Assembly (NCBI RefSeq): GCF_024105635.1
Contig: NZ_WYDQ01000001.1
Location: 186,001-250,000 of the forward strand
Source: Oceanicola sp. 502str15
GTDB lineage: Bacteria; Pseudomonadota; Alphaproteobacteria; Rhodobacterales; Rhodobacteraceae
Reading direction: 5' to 3'
DNA: 64,000 bases
Position numbers and translations under genes: made by a program. Below, piece by piece: positions 30,203 through 40,497 of this stretch. The notes under the pieces are model-generated. The model was not told the DNA's origin and did no database searches. It worked only from the letters and a program-made list of their open reading frames with translations. Each line of letters starts with the position of its first letter. Position 1 is the first letter of the stretch.

Positions 30203-32598
30203 CTTTCGCTCGCGAAGGTCTTGAGGAAGGCGGAGGGCTGGGTGCGGCGGAGCTTGATCACCGGCCAGGCGCAGGCGAGGGCGGCGGCGGCTATGGCGGT
30301 GGCGAAGAGCAGCGCCCATTGGCCGGGGAAGAGGAACATCGGCAGGCGCCAGCCGAAGGCTTCGGTGTTGACGACCGCAAGCAGCGCCCAGGCCAGCGCG
30401 AGGCCGAGGGGCAGGGCAAACAGGGCCGTGAAGGCGGCGAGGGCGAGGGTGCGCAGCGCCTCCAGCGCGGCAAGGCGGGCGCGGGTGGTGCCCATGGCCC
30501 AAACCGGGGCGATCTGGGGCAGGCGCATGGTGGAGAGGGTGAGCATGGCCGTCAGGATCGCCAGTGCCGCGACGCCGAGGGTGAGGGCGTTCAGCGCCGC
30601 CGTCACGGCGAAGGTGCGCTCGAAGATGGCCAGCGAGTAGGCCTTGATCTCGGCGTTGGGCACGAGGGCGGTGGGGGGCAGGCCGAAAGTGTCGGTGAGG
30701 GCGGCGGTGAGGGCCGGGACATCGGAGGGCGCGACGCGCAGGCCATAGCGGAGTTTGGGCACGTTGGGAAAGCGGGCGGTGAGGGCCTCGGTGGAGGTGA
30801 TGGCTTGGGGCGCTGGGTTTCCGTAGTCGGAATAGGTGGCGACGATCTCGGCGCGCCAGTCGGGTGCGAGCTGGAAGGTGTCACCCGGGGCGAGGGCGGC
30901 GCGGCGGGCGAGTTGTTCGTTGATCATCACCGCATCGCCGGTGGCGAGCCTGTTCCACGCGTCTGGGACGGCGGTGAGGAGGGGCCAGTTGTTGCGGTAG
31001 GTTGCGTGATCGGCCACGCCGTAGAGCTCGCCGGTGCCCTGATCGGCCAGCGGGATGTCGACGTGCCAGATCGGCAGGGTGGCCTGCACCTCGGGGCGGG
31101 TGTCGAGGAAGGTGCGCAGGCGGGTGGCTTCCTCTTCCGAGCGGGCGGTGACGTAGAGCTCGGAGACGAGGCGCTGGTCGAGGAAGCCGGTGAAGGTGAG
31201 GCGGAAGGAGCTGACCATGGTGCCCACGCCGATGTTGGTGGCGAGTGCCAGAAGCAGGGCCATCAGTGCGAGGCGGAGGCCGGGGAGCTGCTGGCGGGCG
31301 TCGGCCCAGAGCCATTGCGAGAGCGGGCGGCGGGCAAGGCCTTGGGCGGCGGCGAGGAGCGCGGCGAGCAGGGCGGGCAGGGCGAGGGCGGCGCCGAGCA
31401 GCAGGCCGCCGAGCAGGGCGAAGCCGCCGGGCAGGCCACCGACCAGCGGCACGGCGGCGGCGCCTGCTGCGGCCAGTGCAACGCCTGCGGCGGCCTGTAG
31501 CGCGAGGTTGCGGGAGGAGGCGCGGGCCCAGGCGCGGGGCTTGGCGGAGGCGAGGATGGGCAGGCGGGCGAGCGCGAGCAGCGAGCCGGTGCCGGCCGCG
31601 AGGGTGCCTGCGAGGGCGATGGCCAGCCCGGTGGCCGCCCAGGCCGGGCGGAAGGCGAGCTGGCCGGGCAGCGCTGCGCCGTAGAGGCCGCGCAGGGAGG
31701 CGGAGACGTCGGGCAGCAGCGCGGCAGCGGTGACATGGCCGAGGGCGAGGCCCGCGCTGCCCGCGACGAGGGCGAAGGCGGTCAGCTCGGCCAGCGTGAG
31801 CGCGGCGAGCAGGCGGGTGGAGAGCCCGAGGGCGCGCAGGGTGCGGAACATCGGGCGGCGCTGCTCGAAGGCCAGCCCGATGGCGCCGTAGGCGATGAAG
31901 AGGCCGACGGCGAAGGAGAGCATCCCGAAGGCGGTGAGGTTGAGGTGGAAGCTGCGGGTGAGCCGGGCGATCTCGGCCCCGCCCTGCGGGCGGGTGCGGG
32001 TGAGGCCGGGGGCGATGGTTTCGAGCTTCGGGCGGGTGAGGGGCTGGGCCGTGTCGGCGGCGATCAGCAGGTGGGTGATGGCGCCGGAGGGGGCACGGGC
32101 CATGGCGCCGTCGATGGTGGTGATGAGGGTGTCCGGGGGCAGGCCGGGGGCCGGGGTTGCCTTTGGCGCGCGGGCAAGGGTTTCGGGCGCGGCCCATGCG
32201 GGGGGCGGCAGGGTGATGAGGGCGGCGGGCGGCATCTGCGCGAGGGTGGGCGCCAGCGCGGGGAGGCTGCCCATGGGGAGGGTCAGGAAATCGTAGCCCT
32301 TGACGGTGAGGCCCTCGGGCGTGGTGCCCTCCCAGACCGGGGAGACCTGCCAGCCCGCGCGGCGGAGGTCGAGGAATGTCTGCATCGGGATGCGGCCTGC
32401 CGGGGCGGTCAGCTGGTCTGGGGTGTCGGGGGAGAGGGTGGCCTCGGAGGCGGCATAGGAGGCGCGGGCCTCGGCGTTGATCGCCTGCACGGCGGAGAAG
32501 AGGGCGGTGGCCAGGGCGATGCCGAGCAGGAGCGTGGCGAGCTGGCCGGGGTGGCGGCGCCAGTGGGAGAGCAGGGCGGCGAGGGCGGCGCGGGTCAT
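30199..32598 (-). CDS. FtsX/LolC-like ABC transporter permease
   Basis: 799 residues from MTRAALAALLSHW; the frame is open further upstream but only as low-complexity Pro/Arg sequence antisense to nothing conserved. Ten or so transmembrane helices in the duplicated FtsX arrangement: TM1 (QLATLLLGIALATALFSAVQ) followed by a large periplasmic domain, three central helices (FGMLSFAVGLFIAYGAIGL), a second half with another periplasmic domain (FRLTFTGFLDQRLVSELYV) and a C-terminal helix bundle. Works with the adjacent ATPase and AttH-like protein, as in AttEFGH-type systems; the cargo is unknown. Confidence 0.87.
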   Translation of the reverse strand: MTRAALAALLSHWRRHPGQLATLLLGIALATALFSAVQAINAEARASYAASEATLSPDTPDQLTAPAGRIPMQTFLDLRRAGWQVSPVWEGTTPEGLTVKGYDFLTLPMGSLPALAPTLAQMPPAALITLPPPAWAAPETLARAPKATPAPGLPPDTLITTIDGAMARAPSGAITHLLIAADTAQPLTRPKLETIAPGLTRTRPQGGAEIARLTRSFHLNLTAFGMLSFAVGLFIAYGAIGLAFEQRRPMFRTLRALGLSTRLLAALTLAELTAFALVAGSAGLALGHVTAAALLPDVSASLRGLYGAALPGQLAFRPAWAATGLAIALAGTLAAGTGSLLALARLPILASAKPRAWARASSRNLALQAAAGVALAAAGAAAVPLVGGLPGGFALLGGLLLGAALALPALLAALLAAAQGLARRPLSQWLWADARQQLPGLRLALMALLLALATNIGVGTMVSSFRLTFTGFLDQRLVSELYVTARSEEEATRLRTFLDTRPEVQATLPIWHVDIPLADQGTGELYGVADHATYRNNWPLLTAVPDAWNRLATGDAVMINEQLARRAALAPGDTFQLAPDWRAEIVATYSDYGNPAPQAITSTEALTARFPNVPKLRYGLRVAPSDVPALTAALTDTFGLPPTALVPNAEIKAYSLAIFERTFAVTAALNALTLGVAALAILTAMLTLSTMRLPQIAPVWAMGTTRARLAALEALRTLALAAFTALFALPLGLALAWALLAVVNTEAFGWRLPMFLFPGQWALLFATAIAAAALACAWPVIKLRRTQPSAFLKTFASER

Positions 32599-32731
32599 GG
32601 CAGCGTGCCACGGTGGCGGGCTTGGGGGCGGGCTGCGGGCTGGCGGCTCGGGGAGATGCGGGCCGATCGGCGCGGGGGGGTGCGCCGGTTCGGGCGGCTT
32701 TGCCCGGGGGCGCGGGATGGGCCCTGCGGGG

Positions 32732-33391
32732 TCATGCGAGCTGGCCGCGCGACAGGTGCAGGCGGCGCGACATCGCGGCGGCGACGCGGGGCGAGTGGGT
32801 GACGATGACGAGGGCGGCGGAGGTTTCGGCGGCGAGCTCGAGCATGAGGGCAAGCACGGCCTCTGCGTTCTCCTCGTCGAGGTTTCCGGTGGGTTCGTCG
32901 GCAAGGATCAGCGGCGGGCGGGCCGCCAGCGCCCGGCCGATGGCGAGGCGCTGCTGCTGTCCGCCCGAGAGGGTTTCGGGCCAGGCCGAGAGGTGGGGCG
33001 CGAGGCCGAGGCGCTCGGCGAGGGTGGCGCACCAGCGCGCATCGTGGCGCCCTGCGAGGCGGGCCTGAAAGGCGAGGTTGGCGGCCACGTCGAGCGATGG
33101 GATCAGGTTGAACTGTTGGAACACGAGGCCGATGTGGCTGCGCCGGGCCTCGGCGCGGGCGGCATCGGGGAGGGCCGAGAGCGGCAGGTCGTTGAGGGTG
33201 ACTGTGCCGCTGTCGGGGCGGTCCAGCCCGGCGAGCAGGTGCAGAAGGGTCGACTTGCCGGAGCCGCTCTCGCCGGTGAGGGCGAGGGTTTCGCCCGCGG
33301 CGAGGGTGAGGGAGATGCCCGAGAGCACGGGTTGCTGGCCGCCGGAGGGGAGGGGGAAGGCCTTGTGGAGATCCTTGGCGGCAAGAAGCAT
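32732..33391 (-). CDS. LolD-like ABC transporter ATP-binding protein
   Basis: 219 residues. Walker A GESGSGKST, Q-loop LVFQQFNLIPSL, signature LSGGQQQRLAIGRAL, Walker B LILADEPTGNLD and switch VTHSPRV: the MacB/LolD subclass that drives FtsX-fold permeases without translocating through a channel. First gene of the three-gene operon. A 133-bp spacer separates it from the permease, with only proline/arginine-rich low-complexity open frames. Confidence 0.9.
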   Translation of the reverse strand: MLLAAKDLHKAFPLPSGGQQPVLSGISLTLAAGETLALTGESGSGKSTLLHLLAGLDRPDSGTVTLNDLPLSALPDAARAEARRSHIGLVFQQFNLIPSLDVAANLAFQARLAGRHDARWCATLAERLGLAPHLSAWPETLSGGQQQRLAIGRALAARPPLILADEPTGNLDEENAEAVLALMLELAAETSAALVIVTHSPRVAAAMSRRLHLSRGQLA

Positions 33392-33578
33392 GACGGGGAG
33401 GATGTATTGCGCAGGGCCGGAAGGGAAGTGGGGTGCGGCGCTGGGGCGCGGGGGCCGGTTGGCGCCGGCGCGCGGGCCGGTTCGCGTGGGGCGGGCGCTG
33501 TGCCGGGAAGCGCGCTCTGGTCTTGCGCTTGGGGACCGGCCCGGCTCCCTCAGCGGAAGCCGGGCGGCATGGGTTGGT

Positions 33579-34838
<1,260 letters not shown>

Positions 34839-34876
34839 TCAAGCGCCAAAGCGGTCCGGGGCGGAGAGGACTTGAG

Positions 34877-35284
34877 ATGGAAAGCGAGACAGGCGGCTGG
34901 TTTGACGCCGAGACGGCAACCTTTGGAGACAGGGTCGCCGGCGCGCGGGAATCGATGGGATGGAGCCAGAAGGAGCTGGCGGAGCGGCTTGGCGTGAAGG
35001 CCAAGACAGTGCGGGGCTGGGAAGGCGATGCCAGCGAGCCGCGGGCCAACAAGCTACAGATGCTGGCCGGGATGCTCGGCGTGTCGATGCGCTGGCTGCT
35101 CTCGGGCGAGGGCCCCGGAATTGATGCACCGCTGCCAGAGGGCGTGGTGCCGGCGACGGCCCCGGCCGAGCTGGCCGGTCTGCTGGCCGAGATTCGGGCC
35201 GTGCGCGGCGAGATGTCGGCGCAGGCCGAGCGGCTGGAGCGGCTGGAGGTCCGTCTCGAGGCGGCGCTGGAGGCGAGCCGGTGA
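34877..35284 (+). CDS. XRE-family helix-turn-helix protein
   Basis: 135 residues. HTH at about 17-72: ESMGWSQKELAERLGVKAKTVRGWE, with MLGVSMRWLLSGEG after it. The C-terminal half (LAEIRAVRGEMSAQAERLERLEVRLEAALEA) looks like a coiled coil for dimerisation. GAGAGGA upstream. Stop overlaps the GTG of sdhE, a coupling that may link it to respiratory control, though no target is known. Confidence 0.85.
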   Translation: MESETGGWFDAETATFGDRVAGARESMGWSQKELAERLGVKAKTVRGWEGDASEPRANKLQMLAGMLGVSMRWLLSGEGPGIDAPLPEGVVPATAPAELAGLLAEIRAVRGEMSAQAERLERLEVRLEAALEASR

Positions 35285-35550
35285 GCGAGGCTGGGACCGA
35301 GCCGCGCGAGGTGCGGCTGAAGCGGCTGAAGATCCGGGCCTGGCGGCGCGGGATCAAGGAGATGGATCTGCTGCTGGGCGGCTTTGCCGACAGCGAGATG
35401 GCGGGGCTGGCCGACAGCGAGCTGGATGCGCTGGAGGCGCTGATGGAGGAGGCCGATCAGGACCTGCTGCGCTGGGTGACGGGGCTTGAGGCGCCGCCGG
35501 AGGTGCATGTGGCGATGCTGAGGAGAATCGCGCCGGAGGCGCGTCTTTGA
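35281..35550 (+). CDS. sdhE: Succinate dehydrogenase assembly factor SdhE
   Basis: 89 residues, GTG start overlapping the preceding stop. Small helical protein that promotes covalent FAD attachment to SdhA; the defining RG-x-x-E motif is present (WRRGIKEMDLLL, residues about 22-27), followed by LDALEALMEEADQDLLRWV. Length matches the family. Confidence 0.9.
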   Translation: MSEAGTEPREVRLKRLKIRAWRRGIKEMDLLLGGFADSEMAGLADSELDALEALMEEADQDLLRWVTGLEAPPEVHVAMLRRIAPEARL

Positions 35551-35575
35551 AGGATTTGCCGGAGGCGCGTTGCTG

Positions 35576-35602
35576 AAAGGCGGCGGCCGGAGGCGCCTTT
35601 TT
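35576..35602 (+). terminator. Rho-independent terminator after sdhE
   Basis: AAAGGCG (35576-35582), 11-nt loop, CGCCTTT (35594-35600) followed by TT. The local phrase GCCGGAGGCGC is repeated three times between 35532 and 35597, partly inside the sdhE end. Confidence 0.65.
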
Positions 35603-35815
35603 GAAGGTAATCCGCTGGAGGCCCGGTCGGATTGGCCGGCCTTCGCGTGCAGACTCCGTCGCGTTTCTCGGTGTTCAACGGCCCTGCCAACGGACAATTT
35701 TCCCGAACATCGCCTCACAAGCTCCGATGAACTGCAGAAAAATTGATCGGACTTAACGAGTTCTAAGGGTTTCGAACGCACAAGGGGTGCCAGACAAGAA
35801 CTGGCGGAGAATGCC

Positions 35816-36313
35816 ATGAGCATCCATTCCCCTGTCGCCCCCAGCCTGAGGCAGGGTTTCATGGGCGGCTATCTCGAAACACTGGCGCTGGTGGAGCGGC
35901 TCCACCGCCTGCTGCTCGATGTCATCAAGGACGAGTTCGAGCGCGTCGGCGTGCTGGAGATCAACGCGGTGCAGGCCCTGCTGCTGTTCAACGTGGGCGA
36001 CCATGAGGTGACGGCGGGCGAGCTCAAGTCGCGCGGCTACTACCAGGGCTCCAACGTGAGCTACAACCTCAAGAAGCTGGTGGAACTGGGGTTCATGCAT
36101 CATCAGCGCTGCGAGATCGACAGGCGCTCGGTCCGGGTGCGGCTCACCGAACGCGGGCGCCACATTCGCGACCTCGTGGCCGAGCTGTTCGAGCGCCATG
36201 CCGAGGGGCTGCAGACCAGCGGTGTCATCGACCTCGACGGGTTGGAGGTGATCACCGCCGCCCTGCGGCGCATGGAGCGCTACTGGGGCGAGCAGATCCG
36301 CTACATCTACTAG
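35816..36313 (+). CDS. LdtR-like MarR-family winged-helix regulator
   Basis: 165 residues. Differs from the other MarR here: GYLETLALVERLHRLLLDVIKDEFERVG, then winged-helix core INAVQALLLFNVGDHEVTAGELKSRGYYQGSNVSYNLKKLVELGF with wing DRRSVRVRLTERG. The GSNVSYNLKKL recognition helix is typical of the alphaproteobacterial LdtR group linked to cell-envelope stress and L,D-transpeptidase control. Single gene with its own 265-bp upstream region, which contains no other gene. Confidence 0.82.
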   Translation: MSIHSPVAPSLRQGFMGGYLETLALVERLHRLLLDVIKDEFERVGVLEINAVQALLLFNVGDHEVTAGELKSRGYYQGSNVSYNLKKLVELGFMHHQRCEIDRRSVRVRLTERGRHIRDLVAELFERHAEGLQTSGVIDLDGLEVITAALRRMERYWGEQIRYIY

Positions 36314-36496
36314 GCCGGGGCCGGAAGGCCGGCCTGTTTCGGGGGGTGAGCCCGCCGGAACGGGTGGACCTGATGCCGCTGTGCCGAGATTTCTGCGGCG
36401 CTGTGCTGCACGCAGACCGGCTCTTGCGCTCCGTTGGGGCCACCGAATGCTTAGGGAAGGTATCTACAGCCACCGAAAGGCATCTGGAGGCATCGG

Positions 36497-36790
36497 GGAG
36501 CAGTCGGAAGCCGCCGGGAAGACGCCGGAAGGCGCCGGGAAGCCACCGCAAGGCATCGGTAAGCCACCGGAACGGATCGGGAAGCCACCGGAGGGGATTG
36601 GGAAGCCGCCGGAAGGCTTCGGGAAGTCACCGGGAGGGATCGGGAAGCCACCGAAAGGCACCGGGAAGCCACCGGAGGGCATCGGGAACCTGCCGGAGGG
36701 CATCGGGAAGCCACCGGAGGGCATCGGGAATCCGCCGGAAGGGATCGAAAGCCACTGGAAGGCAGCGAAAGCGGCTGAAGGTCAGCGAAA
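36497..36790. repeat. 21-bp minisatellite, about 14 units
   Basis: Inside the 500-bp gap between the LdtR-like gene and DUF1194. Consensus GAAGCCACCGGAGGGCATCGG; phase confirmed at 36518, 36539, 36560, 36581, 36602, 36623, 36644, 36665, 36686, 36707 and 36728, with diverged units at both ends. Because 21 is a multiple of three and stops are absent, several frames stay open on both strands (for example KPPEGIG repeats on plus). No ribosome site or conserved start supports translation. The remaining 36314-36496 shows nothing recognisable. Confidence 0.92.
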
Positions 36791-36813
36791 AGCCGGCGTG
36801 CGGTAGCGGTCGG

Positions 36814-37611
36814 CTAGGGGTTTGCGGCGAGGTGCCTGTCTTGTGGCGAGTGCGCGGCGAACGGCGCACCTTCCAGCTCTTTCAGGAGCTTGCGCGCCAT
36901 GGCTTCGGCGTAGCTCTCGAAGCTCTCCGCCGTCATCACGAAAGCGCCCGGCCCATGGATCACCTGCGCCTTGTAGTAGGCCGAAAGCTCGGCCAGCGAC
37001 GGGTCGGCGTGGTCTGCCGGTTCGCCGCCGATGGTCAATCCGTTCACCACGATCCCGGCCAGGGGCGGGGTGGTGCGCACGTCCTGCGGGCGCTGGCCGG
37101 TGTTGCTCTTGCCATCGCCGGAAAGGTCGATGGTGCGCTTGGGGCAGGCGGGCGCGCGGGCCAGAAGCGCCGCGCCGTAGAGCATGGCGGCACCGATGGC
37201 GGTTGTATGCGGCGCAGGTTGGCGCGGGGTGTCGCGCAGGCGCTGGGCCACGCCCGCAAGGGTTTCGGGCGAGGTGATGGCGATCCAGTCGATGAGGAGC
37301 CGCTGGAAGCTCTCGTCGGACCATTCATAGACCGCGAGGATCACCGGCCTGTCGGTGCCGGTGAGCAGGGCGGCGGCGACCTCGGGATCGGAGAGCGCCT
37401 CGGCCAGCCCGTCGAGCTGAAGCCGGTATTCGCGCAGATCCACCGAGCCGGACACATCGAGACCAAGGGCGAGGGACTGGCGGCAGCTGTCCTGCGCCTT
37501 AGCCGGAAGGGCGAGCAAGGCGCAGGCGGAGAGCGTGCCGAGCAGGCGGCCTGCCGCGCGCGCCTTGCGGCGCAGTCCCGACAGGAGCGAAGGCGAAGCG
37601 AGAGAGATCAT
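36814..37611 (-). CDS. DUF1194 von Willebrand A-domain secreted protein
   Basis: 265 residues. N-terminal signal sequence (LLGTLSACALLALPAKA) after a basic stretch. vWA fold with MIDAS motif DVSGSVD (residues about 52-58) and the second metal-site region TIDLSGDGKSNTG. Probably a periplasmic metal-dependent adhesion or protein-binding domain; family function unknown. Third gene of a minus-strand operon; start overlaps the DUF1287 stop (ATGA). Confidence 0.85.
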   Translation of the reverse strand: MISLASPSLLSGLRRKARAAGRLLGTLSACALLALPAKAQDSCRQSLALGLDVSGSVDLREYRLQLDGLAEALSDPEVAAALLTGTDRPVILAVYEWSDESFQRLLIDWIAITSPETLAGVAQRLRDTPRQPAPHTTAIGAAMLYGAALLARAPACPKRTIDLSGDGKSNTGQRPQDVRTTPPLAGIVVNGLTIGGEPADHADPSLAELSAYYKAQVIHGPGAFVMTAESFESYAEAMARKLLKELEGAPFAAHSPQDRHLAANP

Positions 37612-38204
37612 CGGGCCGCGAGCCAGGTGCGGGCGCTCTCGCCGAGGCGGAAATGGCCGCTCATCGGATGATCGAACAGCATGTCTTCGGTCCGGGCGCC
37701 CGCGCCGATGTTATGAGTGACCAGCGGCGTGCCGTCGGGCGCGGAGTTGGACGAGATGATGCCGATGTGGGGCAGGCCCGAGCCGGTCAGGCGGAAGCTC
37801 ACCACGTCGCCGGGCCGGAAGGCGGACGGATCGGTGACGAGCGGCAGCCCGGCCCCGGCGCGGGTGAAGAGGGTTTCGAGGTTGGGCACGCGGCGATGGT
37901 CGATGTTGCGGTCGGTCGAGGACAGGCCCCAGATCTTGGGATAGGCGGCGAAGGCGGCCTTCATATCCGCATTCACCGCCGCCTGAAGGTCGAGCCCCCA
38001 AGCGTCGCGCAGGGCGCGGATCACCACATCGGTGCAGACCCCGCGCTCGCGCGGCAGGTCGCCGCCCGGAAAGGCGAGGCCGACATAGGCGGGATCGTAG
38101 ATGGTGGTGACGCCGACCTGGGCCTGGGCGGCCGCGGCGAGATCGGTGCCGGGATCGGCAGCGGCGGGCCCGGCCAGAAGGGCGAGCAGGGCCAGCGCCC
38201 TCAC
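37608..38204 (-). CDS. DUF1287 family protein (NlpC/P60-like)
   Basis: 198 residues, GTG start overlapping the upstream stop (GTGA). Short signal peptide (RALALLALLAGPAAA). Conserved blocks IYDPAYVGLAFPGGDLPRERGVCTDVVIRALR (candidate catalytic Cys) and PGDVVSFRLTGSGLPHIGIISS (candidate His) resemble a papain-like NlpC/P60 arrangement. Possibly acts on cell wall peptides; no experimental function is known to me. Confidence 0.8.
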   Translation of the reverse strand: MRALALLALLAGPAAADPGTDLAAAAQAQVGVTTIYDPAYVGLAFPGGDLPRERGVCTDVVIRALRDAWGLDLQAAVNADMKAAFAAYPKIWGLSSTDRNIDHRRVPNLETLFTRAGAGLPLVTDPSAFRPGDVVSFRLTGSGLPHIGIISSNSAPDGTPLVTHNIGAGARTEDMLFDHPMSGHFRLGESARTWLAAR

Positions 38205-39103
38205 ACCGCCGGCTCCTCGTCTCCGAGGTGTGGCAGGGGCCGACGCGGCGGGCTCTGGGGCGCGCGGTAGAGGAAATCGCGCATCACCAGCGTGACGGTG
38301 ACGAAGGCGACGAAGAGCAGCAGATACCATGACCCCATCTTGGAAAAACTCACCATTTCGGTCCAGTGCTGGCCCGGATAGGCCCATGTGCCGGTGACCG
38401 TGCCGATATTTTCGGCCACCCAGACCATCAGCGCCACCAAAAAGGCCGTGAGCGGTAGCGGCATCCAGAGCGGGCGCTCGCCGACGTAGAACCAGACGCG
38501 GGTGCGGGCGAAGAGCAGCACCGTGGCGGCGAAGAGGGCGAGGCGGATGTCGGGCAGGAAGTGGTGGGCGAAGAAGTTGACGTAGATCGCCACGGCCAGC
38601 ACCACCGTCATCCAGAACGGCGGGTAGGGCGCAAAACGCATTTCGAAGATCCGGGCGACGCGGGCGATGTAGCTGCCGATGGCGGCATACATGAAGCCCG
38701 AGAACATCGGCACGCCGAGGATCTTCAGCACGCCGACCTCCGGGTAGGCCCAGCTGCCGGCCTGCACCTTGAAGAACTCCATGGCGGTGCCGGTGAGGTG
38801 GAAGAGCGCGATGACCTTGGCCTCTTCCCATGTTTCCAGCCGGGCCCAGAGGAAGAGGGCCTGGGTGCAGAGCGCGAAGATCACCAGAAAATCGTAGCGC
38901 GCCAGGGCCCAGCCCGGTTGCCAGATTGCCTTGGTGGCGAGGATCGCCACCAGCAGCAGCCCGCCGAAGAGCGCGGCCCAGCCCTGCTTGAGGGTGAACA
39001 TGACCAGATCGGCCAGCCAGCCCGGCAGGCGGCGGCGGGCCCAATCGCCCATGCCCCGCTCGAGCCGCCGGGTGCCGCCATCTATGTGGATGCGCGGGTC
39101 CAT
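38201..39103 (-). CDS. DUF817 integral membrane protein
   Basis: 300 residues with about eight hydrophobic segments; MEFFKVQAGSWAYPE and NIGTVTGTWAYPGQHW are the two conserved DUF817 half-motifs. Function unknown. First gene of the DUF817-DUF1287-DUF1194 string; overlaps the stop of the SLAM-like gene by one base at its start. Confidence 0.85.
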   Translation of the reverse strand: MDPRIHIDGGTRRLERGMGDWARRRLPGWLADLVMFTLKQGWAALFGGLLLVAILATKAIWQPGWALARYDFLVIFALCTQALFLWARLETWEEAKVIALFHLTGTAMEFFKVQAGSWAYPEVGVLKILGVPMFSGFMYAAIGSYIARVARIFEMRFAPYPPFWMTVVLAVAIYVNFFAHHFLPDIRLALFAATVLLFARTRVWFYVGERPLWMPLPLTAFLVALMVWVAENIGTVTGTWAYPGQHWTEMVSFSKMGSWYLLLFVAFVTVTLVMRDFLYRAPQSPPRRPLPHLGDEEPAV

Positions 39104-40494
39104 CAGAAGGTGGATTTCAGCCCGAAGGTGATGCCGAAGGTCTCGGTGCTGTAGAGGTCGACGGTGCTGGTGTTCTGCTCCCAGCTCACGCCGACTTCGG
39201 GGGCGAAGCCGTAGTAGTCGGCCTCGAAGAAGAAGAATTTCACCCCCAGCCGCGCACGGTCATCGCGCCGCTCTTCGCCAAAGAGCGAGCCGTCGTAGTC
39301 GCGGTGCTCGAAGGCGGCAGACAGCGTGGTCTGGGCGGTGAAGACCGACTTGGCGAGCTGGTAGGCGGCGGTGAGCTGCGTGGCGGAATGGGCGGTGAGG
39401 GTGCTGTCGGACTGCACGTCCTTGGCGGAGGCGATCACGGTGAGGCGGCCGGCGTCGAAGCGGTGCGACACGCCGAGTTGCAGCTCGGTGGAGGTGAGCG
39501 AGTTCCGGGGGTTGTCGATCCGGTCCTGCCACTCGCCAAGGGCCGCGGCCCAGCCGGTGGTGCGCGGTGCGAGGCGGAAGCTCTGGCCGACGCGGGCGCG
39601 GGTGTAGGTGAGCAGCGGGTCGCCGCCATACCAGCTTTTGCCGATGGCCAGCTCGGCATCGAACAGGCCGAAGGCGGGCCCCTTGGCACCGGGTTTACGG
39701 GCCTTGGGCGCGCGCATGACCCCGAAGGAGAGTTCGGCGGAGGTATAGGCGTAATCGTCGGCATCGGCCGTGGGGGCCTGCTCCTTGGCATCGCCGGAGA
39801 GCCAGTAGCGCTTGGCCTCGATCGAGCCGCCGAAGCGCAGGATGGTGCGACGGCCGGAGCGGAGGCGATATTCGGTCGAGGCGCCGAGCGCGAGTTCGGT
39901 GCCCGAGAGCGCCTGCGCATCGCCGGAGAGCTGAAAGCCGAGGCCGCCGATCTCGATCCGGTCGGTGGCGGCGCCGTTGTTGATGTTGGAGGAGGGCGTC
40001 AGCGAGAGGGTGACGTTGGTGCGCCAGGGGTTGCGGCCGCGCACGTAGGTGAAGTCGCGCTGGGCGGCGGTGCGGGCGGTTTCGGTGGGGGCGAACTCGG
40101 CGGCGCGGCGCAGCCAGAACTGGGCGCGGGTGCGCTTGCCGTCGGAGGCCAGCGCCTGCGCCATGGCAACGGAGGCGTGGTAGCGCTCTTTCTCGGTTTC
40201 GGCGGCCTCCCAAGCCTGGCGGGCAAAGGCCTGCGCCTGGTCGTAGCGGCCCAGGCTGCGGGCGGCGCGGGAGGCTGTGGTGGCGGCGGCCACGTCGCGG
40301 GGATCGAGGGCGAGGAGGGCTTGTGCCACGTCGAGGCCGAAGGCCGGTTTGCCGGCGATCACGGCGCGCGCCGCGACTTGCCGCGCCTCGGCAGGGTCGA
40401 GGGCTACGGGCTGGGAAGCAACCGGTCCGGCGCACAGCAGGCAGGCCAGCAGGACGCGCCCGATCAGGAGGCAGAGGCCACGGGCCGGGCCCAT
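39103..40494 (-). CDS. SLAM-type surface lipoprotein assembly modifier (outer membrane)
   Basis: 463 residues. Signal peptide (VLLACLLCAGPVASQ), an N-terminal helical TPR-like region (about 30-150; DPRDVAAATTASRAARSLGRYDQAQAFARQAWEAA), then a long beta-rich barrel from about 160 (NVTLSLTPSSNINNG ...) ending in TFGLKSTF with the C-terminal Phe typical of outer-membrane barrels. This matches SLAM/DUF560 translocators that move lipoproteins to the cell surface. Starts 3 bp after the stop of a lipoprotein gene, the usual SLAM-substrate pairing. Confidence 0.8.
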   Translation of the reverse strand: MGPARGLCLLIGRVLLACLLCAGPVASQPVALDPAEARQVAARAVIAGKPAFGLDVAQALLALDPRDVAAATTASRAARSLGRYDQAQAFARQAWEAAETEKERYHASVAMAQALASDGKRTRAQFWLRRAAEFAPTETARTAAQRDFTYVRGRNPWRTNVTLSLTPSSNINNGAATDRIEIGGLGFQLSGDAQALSGTELALGASTEYRLRSGRRTILRFGGSIEAKRYWLSGDAKEQAPTADADDYAYTSAELSFGVMRAPKARKPGAKGPAFGLFDAELAIGKSWYGGDPLLTYTRARVGQSFRLAPRTTGWAAALGEWQDRIDNPRNSLTSTELQLGVSHRFDAGRLTVIASAKDVQSDSTLTAHSATQLTAAYQLAKSVFTAQTTLSAAFEHRDYDGSLFGEERRDDRARLGVKFFFFEADYYGFAPEVGVSWEQNTSTVDLYSTETFGITFGLKSTF

Positions 40495-40497
40495 GGC

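Noticed and set aside
32599-32904. N-terminal extension of the FtsX-like permease to 901 residues
   Set aside because: The extra part is Pro/Arg-rich and overlaps the ATPase gene in another frame; the conserved first transmembrane helix begins soon after ATG 32598.
36497-36790. CRISPR array
   Set aside because: Units are contiguous 21-mers without unique spacers, and no cas genes are present.
36381-36806. Collagen-like KPPEGIG-repeat protein gene
   Set aside because: No Shine-Dalgarno sequence or conserved start, and other frames on both strands are equally open; treated as a minisatellite.
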